Positions 21,735 through 34,264 of a stretch of DNA of 64,000 bases are shown piece by piece. The translations under genes were made by a program, and so were the position numbers. Below the pieces are notes generated by a model. That model did no database searches. It was given only the letters and a program-made list of their open reading frames with translations, and was not told the origin of the DNA. The stretch comes from Bolinopsis microptera (Eukaryota > Ctenophora > Tentaculata > Lobata > Bolinopsidae), in the NCBI RefSeq assembly GCF_026151205.1, contig NC_087073.1:2399501-2463500 (forward strand), given 5' to 3'. Numbering within the stretch: the first letter of the stretch is position 1; each line of letters begins with the position of its first letter.

Positions 21735-24700
21735 ATGGCAAAGAAAAAGGAAAAGGCCGCAGCCAAGGAGGAAACTGTGCAAGCTGTCGAAGGTGAACTC
21801 GAAGATGAGGAGGTGGCAGATGATAATTCTCCAGGTAAATATTCCTATTAAATCATGTAATGTTCCTGTAGTTTTATAGTTCATAAAATAAATTTGTAAT
21901 TTGCTGCAAAAAAATAAATTAAACCAAGATCACTTAAAACAATCCATCTAACAGAAGCTTACGCATTGACTGGTGACTACAGAACTGATTACAATGAAAT
22001 TTGCAAGCGATCAGAGTTAGCCCCTATTCTCCTTAAGCAGAGGGGGCAAAGTCCAGGTTAATATTTTTAGAGAATACCAAATAAGACATTGTTTCTATAA
22101 AGTTTATTTAACTTCTATCCTTGAGATAATTTTGTCGTATAATTAAAAATGCATAACCTAATTTCTTCTTTGTTTTACGAAAAAATCTTTGTTTTACTAA
22201 TTTTGCAACATGTGCAGCATCACTTGGCACAGAACCAGCAGAAGGTGTTCCAACAACATATACTACTAAAGACAAATATGAGTACTTGAAACCATGTGTA
22301 GAAGTAAGTCAAATATTATAGTCGTAAATTCATCTCCACAAGCAGTATAGCAATACTTTCAAAACAATCTACACTCACAGGCTATTTGTCTTTCATCTCA
22401 GCTAGGTATTTGATGTTAATTCAATTTATAAAGCTAATCGATTCTCCGATATTTCAGGTTGAGCAAGATGATGATAATAAAGATTCTATAAAAAGTTTTT
22501 ACATTAAAGGATGGAAAGTTTCTACTGGAATTTTGAATGTTCTAAATTTGGCTGCTCCCCAAACTTTGACCACCATAAGGTAAACTGTGAAAAACCCATT
22601 TTTTTCAACTTCTAGTTCAGTTAGATATCTACAGTATACCTCTTAACACTTTGATACCACCATTATCCGTGCTAACAAATATTAACCTCAGTTTTTGGCG
22701 ATGTGGTTTAGACAGGGAAGCTCTCCACATTATTGTGAACATGCTTTCAAAAATTGCAATTAGGAGTGTCTCGTTAGATGGCAACCCTGAGTGTGCAGGT
22801 ATTTCATAAAATAAATCAGTTAATCAATATATTTCTTGTGTGTTTATAAAAATACCCACTGAATTGAACACTTGTCATTTCCCCAGTTCACGTGACTTTT
22901 GTGTACTGATCAGCTGTTAATCTGTCAGGTCATTTCCATCTGCTGTTGTCTGAAGACTGCACAATCAGCTCCCTATCTCTGAGATCTAACAAGATCAGTT
23001 GCACTGACATTGCACTCTTCTCTACAGCGCTAGCTACCAATAAGTCATTGACTAACCTTTCTCTACACAATAACTCGATCGAGGATGAGGGAGCTCAGCA
23101 CCTTGCACGGGTACACAACTTGATCATTTTAAAAAGTGTCAAATTATCAAGTTCTTGCGAATAGTAATTACTATCTAGAATTTAATTTAAGAGTTTCATT
23201 GCAATTTTCTTTGAATTTCCAGGATTACAAACTAGGCTGTAAAATATCCTGTGAAACTAAAATCACTACTATATTGGGGGGGGGGGTGTCACGTCCGTCT
23301 ATGTCCGCTTGTCTCATAGAATCCAAAAAGGACAGGACATAGGCGGACATAGGCGGACATAGACGGACATAGGCGGACATAGACGGACATAGGCGGACAT
23401 AGACGGACATAGGCGGACATAGGCGGACATAGGCGGACATTAATGGACACCTAAATTGCTAAATAAAATGTTCAATTTTTGCTGTTATAGGGGGATCATG
23501 TTTTTTGTCCGTTCGGTACCCTATATTTTCAAAACGGACAAAAAATAGAGCGGACAAAAACGGACAAAAATGGACAAAAACGGACAAAAATGGAAATAAC
23601 ATTTAGATGCTTCCTCCTCCTACTCTTCCTCCTCCTCCCCCTGGGTCTTCCTGATCTTCCTCAGTCCTCTTCCTCCTCTTCCTCCTCCCCTCCTCAGTCC
23701 TCCTCCTACTCCTCCTCCTCGTCCTCAGTCCTCCTCATCAGTCCTCAACAGTCCTCCTCCTCCCCAGTCCTCCTCCTCCTCCTGGGTCCTCCTCCTCATC
23801 CTTCTCATCAGTCCTCCTCCCCAGTCCTCTCCCAGTCCCCCTCCTTCTCCTCCTCCTATTCAGTCCTCCTCCTCCTCCTCCTTAGTTCTCCTCAGTCCTC
23901 CTTCTCATTTCTCCTAAGTCCTCCTCCTGAGTCCTCCTCCTGAGTCCTCCTCCTCTTCCTTCTGAGTCCTCCTCCTGAGTCCTCCTCCTCCTCCCTCTCG
24001 GTCATCCTCCTCAGTCATCCTCCTCAGCCATCCTCCCCAGCCATCCTCCTCAGCCATCCTCCTCAGTACTCCTCAGTCCTCCTCCTTCTCAGTCATCGTC
24101 AGTCCTCCTCCTCAGTCCTCCTCCTCCTCCTGGGTCCTCCTCCTCCTCCTCCTCCTGGGTCCTCCTGGGTCTTCCTGATCCTCCCCAGTCTTCTTCCTGC
24201 CTCCCCTCCTCAGTCCACCTCATCTCTAACTATTCTTCTCGTCTCAGTTCCTATCTATCATCCAACAGTCTCATACTTTCCAGTTCACTCGCTATGTCTT
24301 CATCTCAGCTGGTTTGTTTATTCAATGTTATAACTAATCGCATTCTCCGATTTCGGTGGAGATGTCGTATAAGATTCTATAAGTCTTTTACATTAAAGGA
24401 TGGAAAGTTCTACTGAATCTTGCAATGTTCTATTGGCTCTCCCCAAACTTTGACCACCATAGGTAACTGTGAAAAACCATTTTTCATTCTAGTTCGTTAG
24501 ATTCTCAGTATAGCTTAACCTCTTAACACTTTGATACCTCCATTCTCCGTGCTAACAAATATTACCTCAGTTTTTGGCATGGTCTAGCAGGGAGCTCTCC
24601 AATTATTGGAACTGCTCTTCAAATTTGCAATAAGGAGTGTCTCGTTAGATGGCACTAGTGTGCAGGTATTTCTAAATAAATCAGTTAATCAATATATTTC

Positions 24701-27700
24701 TTGTGTGTTTATAAAAATACCCACTGAATTGAACACTTGTCATTTCCCCAGTTCACGTGACTTTTGTGTACTGATCAGCTGTTAATCTGTCAGGTCATTT
24801 CCATCTGCTGTTGTCTGAAGACTGCACAATCAGCTCCCTATCTCTGAGATCTAACAAGATCAGTTGCACTGACATTGCACTCTTCTCTACAGCGCTAGCT
24901 ACCAATAAGTCATTGACTAACCTTTCTCTACACAATAACTCGATCGAGGATGAGGGAGCCCAGCATCTTGCACGGGTACACAACTTGATCATTTCAAAAA
25001 GTGTAAAATCATCAAGTTCTTGCGAATAGTAATTACTATCTAGAATTAAATTTAAGAGTTTAATTGCAATTTTCTTTGAATTTCCAGGATTACAAACTAG
25101 GCTGTAAAATATCCTGTGAAACTAAAATCACTACTTTACAGGGATTACGGATGAACAGAACACTGTTGACCCTAAATCTGAGTGGTAACAAGCTCACAGA
25201 TGTTGGAACTAAAGCTTTGTCCGAGATACTCACCAGTTTAACACTAAGCCACGAGGAGATTGTAGCAAGACGCAAACTTATTTCAGAAAACAAGTCGGCC
25301 CTGGCTACCGACGATGTAAGTTGTGATGGACGGAGTCGTAAGATTTACTTATGAATACTAAACCTCGATCAACGTTCTAAGTTCTAACGTTACTACTTAC
25401 TAGTTACTGCTAGTTATTTTATACACGTTTATTGGACAACTCTACCTACCCAGATTTAAAATCAACCATTTTAATACATTTTTACAAAATTTATATTTGA
25501 TACTCTGTGTTAGAATTTAGAAATAGCTGTAATGATCAATCGGCATTAATTAAATAACGTAAATAAGACTCTACAATGTGGTCATACATAAAATGTAAAA
25601 TCAGGGATACCGATATACTTTTGTATCACATTTCAAAGGCTCCTATAACACTTAACAGTACTTTGTTCTTTGGTACTTCCGACATAATCGTGCGTTTGGA
25701 GAGGTTAGACATTTGGACTCCATTGACAACTCCGAATATCACGTTGACTTGGAAGATTTTTTGAAAAGAGAGCTGCTACTTCTGCTCATGTTCTTGTCCT
25801 TCTTTGCCCGTTTCTCTTCTCTTTTCACCACTTTCTCGCTTTTCACCTCCACTTGGTTAGATTTTCCCGCCATATTGTGAAGAAGGAGCTGCTTTTCATG
25901 TTCCCTGTTTCTCCTCTCTGCATCTAGCTCCGTCTCTAGGTGTCTCCTCAGTCTCCGTTCATACCTGCGAGTTTGAGTTATATTAACTCACTAATTCAGT
26001 CGAGTAATCAAGCATCTTGATTTAGTTTAATTGTCCAAATCTTCAGCGACGTATTTGTTAGAAAACCTCTATCACACTATAACAATGAGTGTCACTGTTC
26101 TGTTTGGACCAAAGAGATATTTATCTTAGTTCTTTTGATGATATGTAATTTAGCATGCACCGTGAGTAAGTGCATGCTAAGTAAACGATTGTATAAAAGT
26201 ATAAAGGTACAACACCATCAGTGACTATTAACTATTCACACCCACTTGAGACCATCTAGTAGTGTTACCTGGTTACCTGGTTACCTGGTTACCTGGTAAC
26301 CTGGTAACCTGGTTACCTGGTTACCTGGTTACCTGGTTACCTGGTTACCTGGTTACCTGGTTACCTGGTTACCTGGTTGCCTGGTTACCTGGTTACCTGG
26401 TTACCTGGTTACCTGGTTACCTGGTTACCTGGTTACCTGGTTACCTGGTTACCTGGTTACCTGGTTACCTGGTTACCTGGTTACCTGGTTACCTGGTTAC
26501 CTGGTTACCTGGTTACCTGGTTACCTGGTTACCTGGTTACCTGGTTACCTGGTAACCATCAGTGACTATTAACTATTCACACCCACTTGAGATCAAGTTT
26601 GAGTTTAGAAATCTCGCACTCCATATCATAGAGTCTGGGGTCAGTAGGCGAGGAGAGTAGTTCGCCAATAGAGAGGTTCAACAGAGAGGGGTCCAGAGTA
26701 GGTACCAAGGTGTTGTGGTTAAAGTGGGGTTGTGGTGGGGTGTTGTGGTTGTGGTGGGGTTGTGGTGGTCTAGTTCCTGGTTTAGAACGTGGTTTAGTGT
26801 TCCAACCTCTGTCACGTGACCTGTACCTCTCTGAGCGTGTTCTGGCGAAGTTCCCTCCTTGCTCCTGCTCTTCATCTGTGTCCACCTGTATCGCACCTAC
26901 AATGAGTCGATGTTTGGCCATTTATTGGGGAATAGGCTAACTTTAGGGGTTCTCAAACTTTTTGGGTAGTTTATACCTACCCCACACGTTGTCAGAACAT
27001 TTAGTCTGATTATACTTGGCTACTTGATATCAGCTTAACAATCCTACAATAGATCACTATTTTCTGAGTTCATATTATAATTTATATACGTATATATATA
27101 TATCACTCTGGACCCCCTATTTCTCACCTGAGATAGTGTGATAGCAAGTAGGGCAGGTTGAGAAGGACTCTTTCCAAATATTGAGGCACATGTTGTGGAA
27201 CATGTGACCACATCTCATTACGCTCATATCATCTCGTAACTCGTGACCACATATCTTACAACCTCGCATCTTGTGGTAGTCACTGAGTAGTCACTGAGTA
27301 GTCACTGAGTAGTCACTGAGTAGTCAATTAGTAGTCACTGAGTAGTCAATTAGTAGTCAACGAGTAGTCAATTAGTAGTCACTGAGTAGTCAATGAAGAG
27401 CACCAGTTTGTGAGAGTCACAGTTTTCTAACAATATCAAAATGTTCACTAAACTATTGTAACTGTACAACATCAAACGTTAACAAGCTAAACCAGCCATT
27501 TTGAAAGAAAAGCAAACATAGTGCACGTCTTGTTAACTTTGTTTATTTAGCTGACAAGTGATTTTATTCTAGCGCCAAATCTTGATGTTTTATTGTGCCA
27601 ACTTTACCTGACCATTTACCGGGTTTTGTAATATAGCGGGTTTTGTAACTGAAGTTCGAATGTTTAGGGCCGGTCAGGGAGCGGTTTGTCAGCCAGTAAG

Positions 27701-30700
27701 CTGAGCCGAATAGAGAGCACTCCAACATTTGGTAGTTCTCCTTCGCACGACAAGTATAGTCGCAGTGTCAGTCACAAGGTACACTGCATGAGCTTGTCAT
27801 CTATTATGATGTTATGTGGTTATGTAATACCGCATAATGCGTTAATCTAATGCCGCATAATGCGATTATGTTATGCTACATAATGAGATATAATGAGAAA
27901 TTTGGTCTAAACTGAGGCAATTGATGGATTAAATTATAATATTCTAACCAGACCCAAACATTCAACTGATTTTCATGATTTTGTTCATAATTCCATAAAA
28001 GAGCTATTCTTGTGAAATTAATTACTTTTTATAGTTGATCACGTGATTACTCCAATTGTCCTATTCAAAAACAGATGAATCGCCAATTATATGTCTGATG
28101 ATCACACCCATCTTATGATTTTCTTGATCACTTCAAAATTAAGTAAATTTGAATTCGTTAATATCAAATCGACGCATAAAAATTAAAATGTTTAAACTTA
28201 TTGATATGACTTTGGTGGTACGAGTCTAGACGACTTACTTCCAAAAAATGCGTGTTTTCTCTAATCTTGAATGATTTCTTTCTGAGTATAAAAAGCCATT
28301 GTGTAGAAGCAAAGTATAACAATTGAGTGTTAAAATTGAGAGCACCCTTCGATTTCAGCCGCCAACAACTCCTGGAGGTAGAACTAAAGACAGGCCCGGT
28401 AGCAACAGTAGAACTGGGTGAGTACCACCTACAGGTTATTCTCGTGATTTAGCTAATTTGTTAATGACTGCACGTCAAATTGCTCTCCAGGCAATATAGC
28501 TGTTCAAGAAAGAGATTAGAGAAAGTTGGCGATTGAACAATGAAGTCTTTTTTGATATGATTTTTTATTAATTATTCTGAATTAACAGGTCTCACACGGC
28601 GCTTGACAAGAAAGGGAAGGGTGGAGCAAGTGGAAAGGGAAACAAGAAACAGGACAAGATGGAGAAACCTGGAACTAAAGATGGCAGAAAGTCGGATATG
28701 GGGAACAAGGGGAAAGACGACAAACGCAAAGGTTAATAGTTCAATCAGTTCTTCTTTTTTACTATTCATGTTGTAATGCTAAAGCAACAAAGCATATTTT
28801 AGCCTTAAATAATTCAACTAGTGCTTCATCGATGTTGCTATTCGTAAATTAGTAAACTAGTCGGTTAATTAAATAGTAAGCTACTTAATTAGCTGCTAAT
28901 GCTTGCTAGCTAATGCTGATACTTAAGGATCCCGAGCAGGGGCTGCAGACGCTAAAAAAGGGAACATTAAAAAGGGAACAGCTGGCAAGAAGTATCAGGA
29001 GGAGAAAGAGCAGGAGGTCTGTTTCCTGTTTTCTATATTTAGCTTTATTTATTCTTTACCCACATTTATTACCGACAGACTTTCTCATATTTGTGTTTTA
29101 TTCCCGGAAGTAGTAGGAATAATCTGACGCTGTGATTTTCATGCAACTGCAATAGATTGCACCGAAGTTTATGGTTTGAGTAGCTGGCAGCATTAATAAC
29201 CTGTTACGATTGCGTCGTAACACCACGTGAGCTCGTGTGTAATAGCACGTGATATTTCGAAATTATTACTCGTTCTACAGAGGTGAGAATACCGCGGTTA
29301 CATTCCAACTCGAAGCGCAAGTTGCATTCCAGCCCTGCTAGTTGTTTCGGGCACATTTGAAATGAAATGAAAAATATCATTTTTATCCCACTTTTATAAA
29401 CAAGAAAATTGTCACATCGGCTGGCCTATCATTATACTCCAAAAACTAGATATATCCAACTTATGAATATGACAGTAAAATCTAAGAAGTTTTTACTGAC
29501 AACAATTCAAACAAAAACTTAACTTATTTCTAAATTTTACCTTAATATTAGACTGAAAACTAAAACCTGACTTTTAAGACTCCCCAGCCTGAGGTGGTCG
29601 AGTTCAGTAATCCTCTCCTGGAGTCCAACATGTCTGAAAAAGAAGGTAAAATTGTCGTTCCTGGCAACTACGCCCTGACCTGTCTCAACCTTAATAGTGA
29701 GTTTTGCAGCTGGTATTCAGATTGTTGTTTCAGTTTTTCAACTTTACCTCATGTCTGAAAATTTGAATCTCATTATGATTCTTAATGACCAGATGTAGTT
29801 CGATTAATGTATTAATTTCAATACTTAAAACTTGAGCATTTATTCATCTACACTTTCTCATCAACTGTAATATTCTCTAATCTTCCCTTAAAATGATCTC
29901 ATGATCTTGACTTTTGCTTTTAACTTAATTCTTTGCACAGATAACGCTATCGACGATAATGGTATTACATATCTCTACAAAGCTCTTCACTTCCAAGAAA
30001 ATAGCACCATGAAACGTGGAATCAAAGGACTCCTTCGTTTAACTTTAAAGGTGCACACAAATTTTTGGAGGCTTCATGATAAGTTACACATTTTAGGTTC
30101 GATTACCCCAGAGATAACCTTAAATATTGCTTACTCTTTGTCTTTAAGCTAGATCGTGGACAAGCAGCTTTCCGTGAAGCTCTTATCTGGAAAAATGGCC
30201 CATGTAAAATGTAATGTCTTTATCTAGATACTGAAACAAATTCTACTAACAAGAACCTTCCCATTTCAGAATAACAGATATGACAATGAGAGCAGATACT
30301 ACACTGAATTGGTCGACATCATGACCCGACGAGACCCCTTCTATGAACAACCTCTCATTGAAGAAGATCAGAGCAATATCACCGCTCAAACTGTATGTCT
30401 TTAATTATTACCCCTTCACTTTCTTCACTTTATTGGCCGATGTGGGATCGACTGTATATTGTAGAATGTTGAAATGTTAACATGAAATAAAGATTAACTC
30501 TTGCCAACATGAGTCAAAACATCAAAACGTTCTTCTTTGAAAGGTAAACGGAACGCGCTTTGCTATTCTGATGAAATTCTTCTCGCGCAATTATTTTTGT
30601 TGCTATGGCAATCTGAGCCGCGCATAAGATATGCCTAGCTGGATAAGACTTTTTAAATTATATTTACTCACTAATGTGTCAAGACTTATTTCAATCCTAC

Positions 30701-30725
30701 TTAACTCACTTTTCTCTTCCAGTGA
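21735..30725 (+). CDS. LRRC71: LRRC71 homologue (leucine-rich repeat-containing protein 71)
   Basis: Exons: 21735-21834, 21955-22056, 22218-22303, 22458-22579, 22635-22798, 22929-23110, 25142-25315, 28359-28417, 28589-28731, 28928-29016, 29588-29696, 29941-30050, 30270-30392 and the stop at 30723-30725. Phases agree throughout and give 521 residues, close to the 559 or so of human LRRC71. The N-terminus is Lys-rich. LRRs follow, including SLDGNPECAG, LSLRSNKIS, LSLHNNSIEDEGAQHLARGL and LNLSGNKLTDVGTKAL, then SHEEIVARRKLI, a Lys/Gly-rich linker, and the family block NPLLE...GKIVVPGNYALTCLNLN. The order matches vertebrate LRRC71 closely. LRRC71 is linked to cilia and testis expression in vertebrates; its biochemical role is not settled. 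Exon 22929-23110 has a near-identical second copy at 24793-24974, so either copy could be used. The donors at 23110 and 30050 are weak. Confidence 0.85.
23330..23592. repeat. two short minisatellites with a GGACA core
   Basis: From about 23330 to 23441 a 10-base unit (CGGACATAGG and CGGACATAGA) is repeated about 11 times. From about 23530 to 23592 a related 10-base unit (CGGACAAAAA) is repeated about 5 times. Both lie in an LRRC71 intron directly after the first copy of the duplicated exon. A poly-G run precedes them near 23275. Confidence 0.9.
23609..24225. repeat. polypyrimidine tract rich in CCT triplets
   Basis: About 600 bases almost purely C and T on the plus strand, mostly CCTCCT and CAGTCCTCCT units, inside an LRRC71 intron. 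Such tracts can adopt triplex structures. The predicted Ser-rich frame over it is an artefact. Confidence 0.9.
24317..25137 (+). repeat. second, partly degraded copy of an LRRC71 segment
   Basis: This stretch repeats 22430-23270. The part from about 24660 on is nearly identical, including the whole exon equivalent to 22929-23110 (now 24793-24974, two silent-looking differences). The first 340 bases carry many one- to few-base deletions relative to the first copy, so the exons equivalent to 22458-22579 and 22635-22798 are destroyed here. The second copy is joined to the true downstream exon at 25142. The first copy instead runs into poly-G and minisatellite. Confidence 0.9.
25739..27269 (-). 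CDS. small RING-finger protein, putative E3 ubiquitin ligase
   Basis: Three minus-strand exons, 27269-27128, 26896-26581 and 25964-25739, give 227 residues in consistent phase. The first exon is a RING finger of C3H2C3 type: CKIC, then CGH, H, C and CPTC within residues 4-42 (MRCGHMFHNMC, TCPTC). The middle is hydrophilic with a His/Asn/Pro-rich stretch. The C-terminus is a coiled coil (YERRLRRHLETELDAERRN) ending in a Lys/Ser-rich tail. RING domains recruit E2 enzymes, so a ubiquitin-ligase role is likely but unproven. The gene is nested in the 3.0 kb LRRC71 intron 25316-28358 on the opposite strand. The donor after 26581 (GT|GTGAAT) is weak. Confidence 0.75.
26264..26556. repeat. 8-bp minisatellite GGTTACCT in an intron of the RING gene
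   Basis: About 36 tandem copies with very few changes. A 38-bp block (26214-26251) upstream is repeated exactly at 26555-26592. It contains the exon-2 donor region of the RING gene, so the array is bracketed by a direct repeat. Read on the RING-gene strand each unit contains CAGGTAAC, a strong splice-donor-like motif. Confidence 0.95.
27276..27395. repeat. 11-bp minisatellite next to the RING gene start codon
   Basis: About 11 copies of GTAGTCACTGA or variants, beginning seven bases upstream of the RING gene ATG on its 5' side. It therefore occupies the 5' untranslated region or core promoter of that gene. Confidence 0.9.
29357..29440. repeat. possible LINE 3'-end remnant in an LRRC71 intron
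   Basis: The GAAATGAAATGA start, followed by a TTTATCCC block and CGGCTG, resembles the 3' end of LINE A at 13031-13130. It is short and diverged, so the assignment is tentative. Confidence 0.4.
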
Positions 30726-30948
30726 AAAAGAGACGCTGAGAACGGGACGGTGTTTAAATTAATTCAGATTTAATGGACAACCTACCCGGTACCCTAAAAC
30801 TTGATGATATCGTTTTGATCTGGTTGCCGGCCTGTGAAACTACTTTAAGCTGGACATACAGAACTCTGAGTGGAGATTTTGAGACAAATTTTCTGTGTAG
30901 AGACGGATATTTTAGTTATGAATTTGTAAATAGTTTTTATTTCAACCA

Positions 30949-30954
30949 AATAAA
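30949..30954 (+). terminator. polyadenylation signal AATAAA for LRRC71
   Basis: Canonical AATAAA 224 bases after the LRRC71 stop codon on the same strand. The intervening sequence has an open frame (30773-30973) that is best read as 3' untranslated region. Confidence 0.55.
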
Positions 30955-31557
30955 GTTCTTCGCTGTTTTCTGAAACAATTTAGCTGAAATCTACAAAAAA
31001 GGAAATCTAAACTGCAAATCAGAATTTCCTGTGACTAAATCACTCTCTCAAAATCAATCTGAAATCATTACTCAAAATCCATAATAATTTACAAGCACTT
31101 AACATTCAATTACTGAAAAAAAATCTGAGACATTAATTTTAAATCTTTCCTGTCAGCTCTTCGTGTGGGAAGGTGAAAATTTTGATAGTTTCTTTTTCTG
31201 TAAAAGGAATTGTTCAAATAAAATCAATAACATTTTTAGTCAATTCGAAGTTTAATAATTGATAATTGTATTTTTTAGTCAATCAAATATCCAATTTTCA
31301 TGAATGTTTGATTTTTTAATTCATGACTGAAATAAGGAAGATAACTCTTTTAATGAGCTCTCTCCATCTTTGAAGTTTTCAACCACTTTTCCTCGCCTGA
31401 TAAACATCGAAAACACTAAAATCCAAGTCTAATGATTCAATTCGCTGCCTATACAGCGAAATAACAGTCTGTCACAAGTACGGCCTTAAAACCAAATCAC
31501 AATTGTTCAAGTCCGTAAAGTCTTGCTCATGGAGTTGAACTACTCCAGAGATCCATC

Positions 31558-32982
31558 TCACATGTCAATATTAGCTGTGCTGCACTTTGAGTGGCTGGTG
31601 AATTTGCTGTTTAAGGCGATGTTTTGTTTTGGTTTACGAACAGCTGGTTTGTTAAGACGGGGACTGTAGTAGCACGGCTTCAAGAGGTGACGGGATGGCG
31701 GGTGGTGGGTAAAGTTGTCAATCCTTGGTGGGATGGGTTTCATGTTCGCTGCTATCTCCAGCAGATTCTCAATACCTGACAATAGTAACAGATAAGATTG
31801 CAATTGGTTGGTAATAGTAACAAAAAACAGACAGCAACCAAATTTCAAAATTAAGATACGAATTGTAAAAACCCTTGCATTGTAAGACACCGTCGGGCCT
31901 CAACAAAACGTCGGCATCATAGTCACATATTGTACGTTATCATGGGCTTGTTCATTAAACGGTACACAATGAGAGGGTGCAAAACAAGCCTCACGTAATG
32001 CATAGGGGGTGCAAAAAACGCTATTATGTACATTGAATTCAAACAGATGTCACCTGATAATTATTAAGGCTAGCAACTCAATTATTCCTATTTATAAAAT
32101 GGAACATACAAGATTTATAATTGCCCCTTCTCAATACTACGTGATTCTTAGCGTCAATCTAAACTTTAATGATATAAATACTGACCTTGTTCGCTGTACT
32201 CAGGACTCATAGGTACATCCATGAGAACTGGTTCCAGATAGGTGTAACCGGGCTTTATTACCTGACAAAGTAATATAGTCTAAGAGTCAGGTCATAGTTT
32301 CACTAAATTTACAACAGAGAATCGGTAACTTTATAGCTGACGGTCATATAAGCTATATTAAAATCTGGTTTGGTTTAAAATGCCGTATTATATTAGGCGA
32401 GTTTCACTTTCAAGATTGAACGGCCATGAAACATGAAAGAAGTTCAGGGAAGCAATTGTACACGCTGAAGTAGCAATCAACCAGAAAGAAAATCATTGCA
32501 GAGTTTCAGTTTACCGTTCTTTGTTTGTGAATTTTGAAGGAAGTAGGAGGAGTAGCAGGGTTTCTAGGCTCCACAGCCAGTACTGGATGCTCACAATCTC
32601 CACTTGTGTCGTAATACCAGTCATCTGAGTTACCTTGTGTAGAATTGGCCGCATATTGCTGACTCAGTGGCTTTAGCATCCTGGCGAAGGGGGGGTATTT
32701 TTTCGACGTCGAAACTGGAGAAAATTTCGCGAAAAACGCATGTGAGCCTAGATTTAATTTTCAATACATTTAACATAACATTAACTAAGTATATCATATT
32801 TTCATCATGAAAAATGTATTTGCAAACCTGTCGAATTCTGCAGTAAGCTCTCTGAAAGAAATAGGTTTCTGCTGGTTTTTCGGAGATGATTTCGCAGTAT
32901 ACAGATTGAGTAGATCAGAATGTTGAGGCATAGCCCTGTAGGGTTGACATATTATCAATTTCAAAGGCATTGAAATACTCAT
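31558..32982 (-). CDS. small protein of unknown function, 4 exons
   Basis: Exons 32982-32828, 32680-32515, 32261-32186 and 31775-31558 splice in phase to 204 residues starting at an ATG and ending at TGA. The protein is hydrophilic, with acidic-aromatic (DDWYYDTSGD) and Pro-rich segments (YLEPVLMDVPMSPEY, NMKPIPPRIDNFTHHPP) and a basic C-terminus. No membrane segment, signal peptide or catalytic motif is visible, and I do not recognise the family. The gene is tail-to-tail with LRRC71, about 0.6 kb from its polyadenylation signal. Confidence 0.7.
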
Positions 32983-34264
32983 TTTCCATTTTTAAAGATT
33001 CACAACAATAAATGAAGAATCCTGATTCAGAGTGAATTTCTCGGAGACTGAAGGATAATTATCACTGTATTGAGTGCTTCAACTAATATTATTATTAAAG
33101 TGCTTAATTCTTGACTTGTAGGCTGTAGCATGCATGTTGTAAATAACGTACCCAAGAGGAACGAACGCTAAACTCAATTAACCACGTGCGCGTTGGCCTG
33201 CGCGCGCTCGATTTTAAACTGCACTAGCTGCCGAAATACACTATAAATTTTGTTGCGCCATACATAATAGTGATTTATAGAAGACCGCAATAATTTATCA
33301 CGTGTCATTTTAACGCGAATCTGTTTGATTTTAAAACCTCGTTCGAACTTCTTGCGTTTAAAACTTGTCTAGCTAGTCACGGTAAGATAGGTTATCTATT
33401 ACTTTATGCATACTTGTGGCAGACATAACAAAGGTTTATAACAAAGTTTGCTTGGAAGCTCAATTCTGTTTTGACACGTGACACTACACAAGTATTAGAT
33501 ATCCATTCAGTAGGCTGCCAAGATGTCGATGTTGATTCCTAATGTATCAAAAGCATCCATGTTTAAAACGTGCCAATTAACGCAGTAAGCTTGGGAGTAA
33601 GTTAACAAGAATAATTTACTCACTTAAACTTCAAAACTTCGCTTGGTGATTTCTCTTTCCCTGCGGACCTGTAAAATGAGGGTTATGAAATTTTAGACAG
33701 GAGCGCTGTTTAAATTAACGTGATAAATCCACGTGAGAAGGTAAGTTTAAATTTTCTGAAATTTTGTCGTGGAACATTGTTAACTTTAATATTCTTCAAA
33801 TAAGAATATCTGAGGTGCTGGAAAAATCAAGATATTTTTCAGAAACTAATTCTTTAGAATTTAAAAGAAGCCATCGTGAATTTTCTAAATTTCTCGATTC
33901 ACGACATTTAAAAAAATGGTAGCCAAAAACATTTATTGTAACCCCTTGTCATTCGGCAATGGATAGTATTTTTTATATTTACAGATTTCAGTGCTCAAAA
34001 ACTAATTAAAACAAATTACAACACTACACTATCTATTACATTTATTGAGAATATGAAGATATGAGTATGACGTAGAAATTTCGATACGTTATTCAGCTAT
34101 TTATTTCATTAGAATCTGTCTTCACTGAGTATATTCAGAAACAATCAGAAATTTGAATGAAAGAAACATAAAATCATGAGACTCAATAACACTACCCGAA
34201 TCCACCAGTGCACAAAAACTTGTAATCACGTACGAAAATGGTTGTTTTCTGCTGCACATTATAT
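32983..34264. other. intergenic region, no gene recognised
   Basis: AT-rich sequence upstream of the minus-strand gene ending at 31558. No exon with matching splice sites is seen. Confidence 0.4.

Noticed and set aside
23590-23943. Ser/Leu-rich protein
   Set aside because: Translation of the polypyrimidine tract.
26262-26565. Repeat protein Pro-Gly-Tyr-Leu-Val-Thr-Trp-Leu
   Set aside because: An open frame created by the 8-bp minisatellite in an intron; no start context or flanking coding sequence.
27820-27900. Repeated CCGCATAATGCG palindromes as an operator or origin
   Set aside because: Only two close copies in AT-rich intron sequence, with no further support.
30773-30973. Small independent plus-strand gene
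   Set aside because: Lies between the LRRC71 stop and its polyadenylation signal; best read as 3' untranslated sequence.
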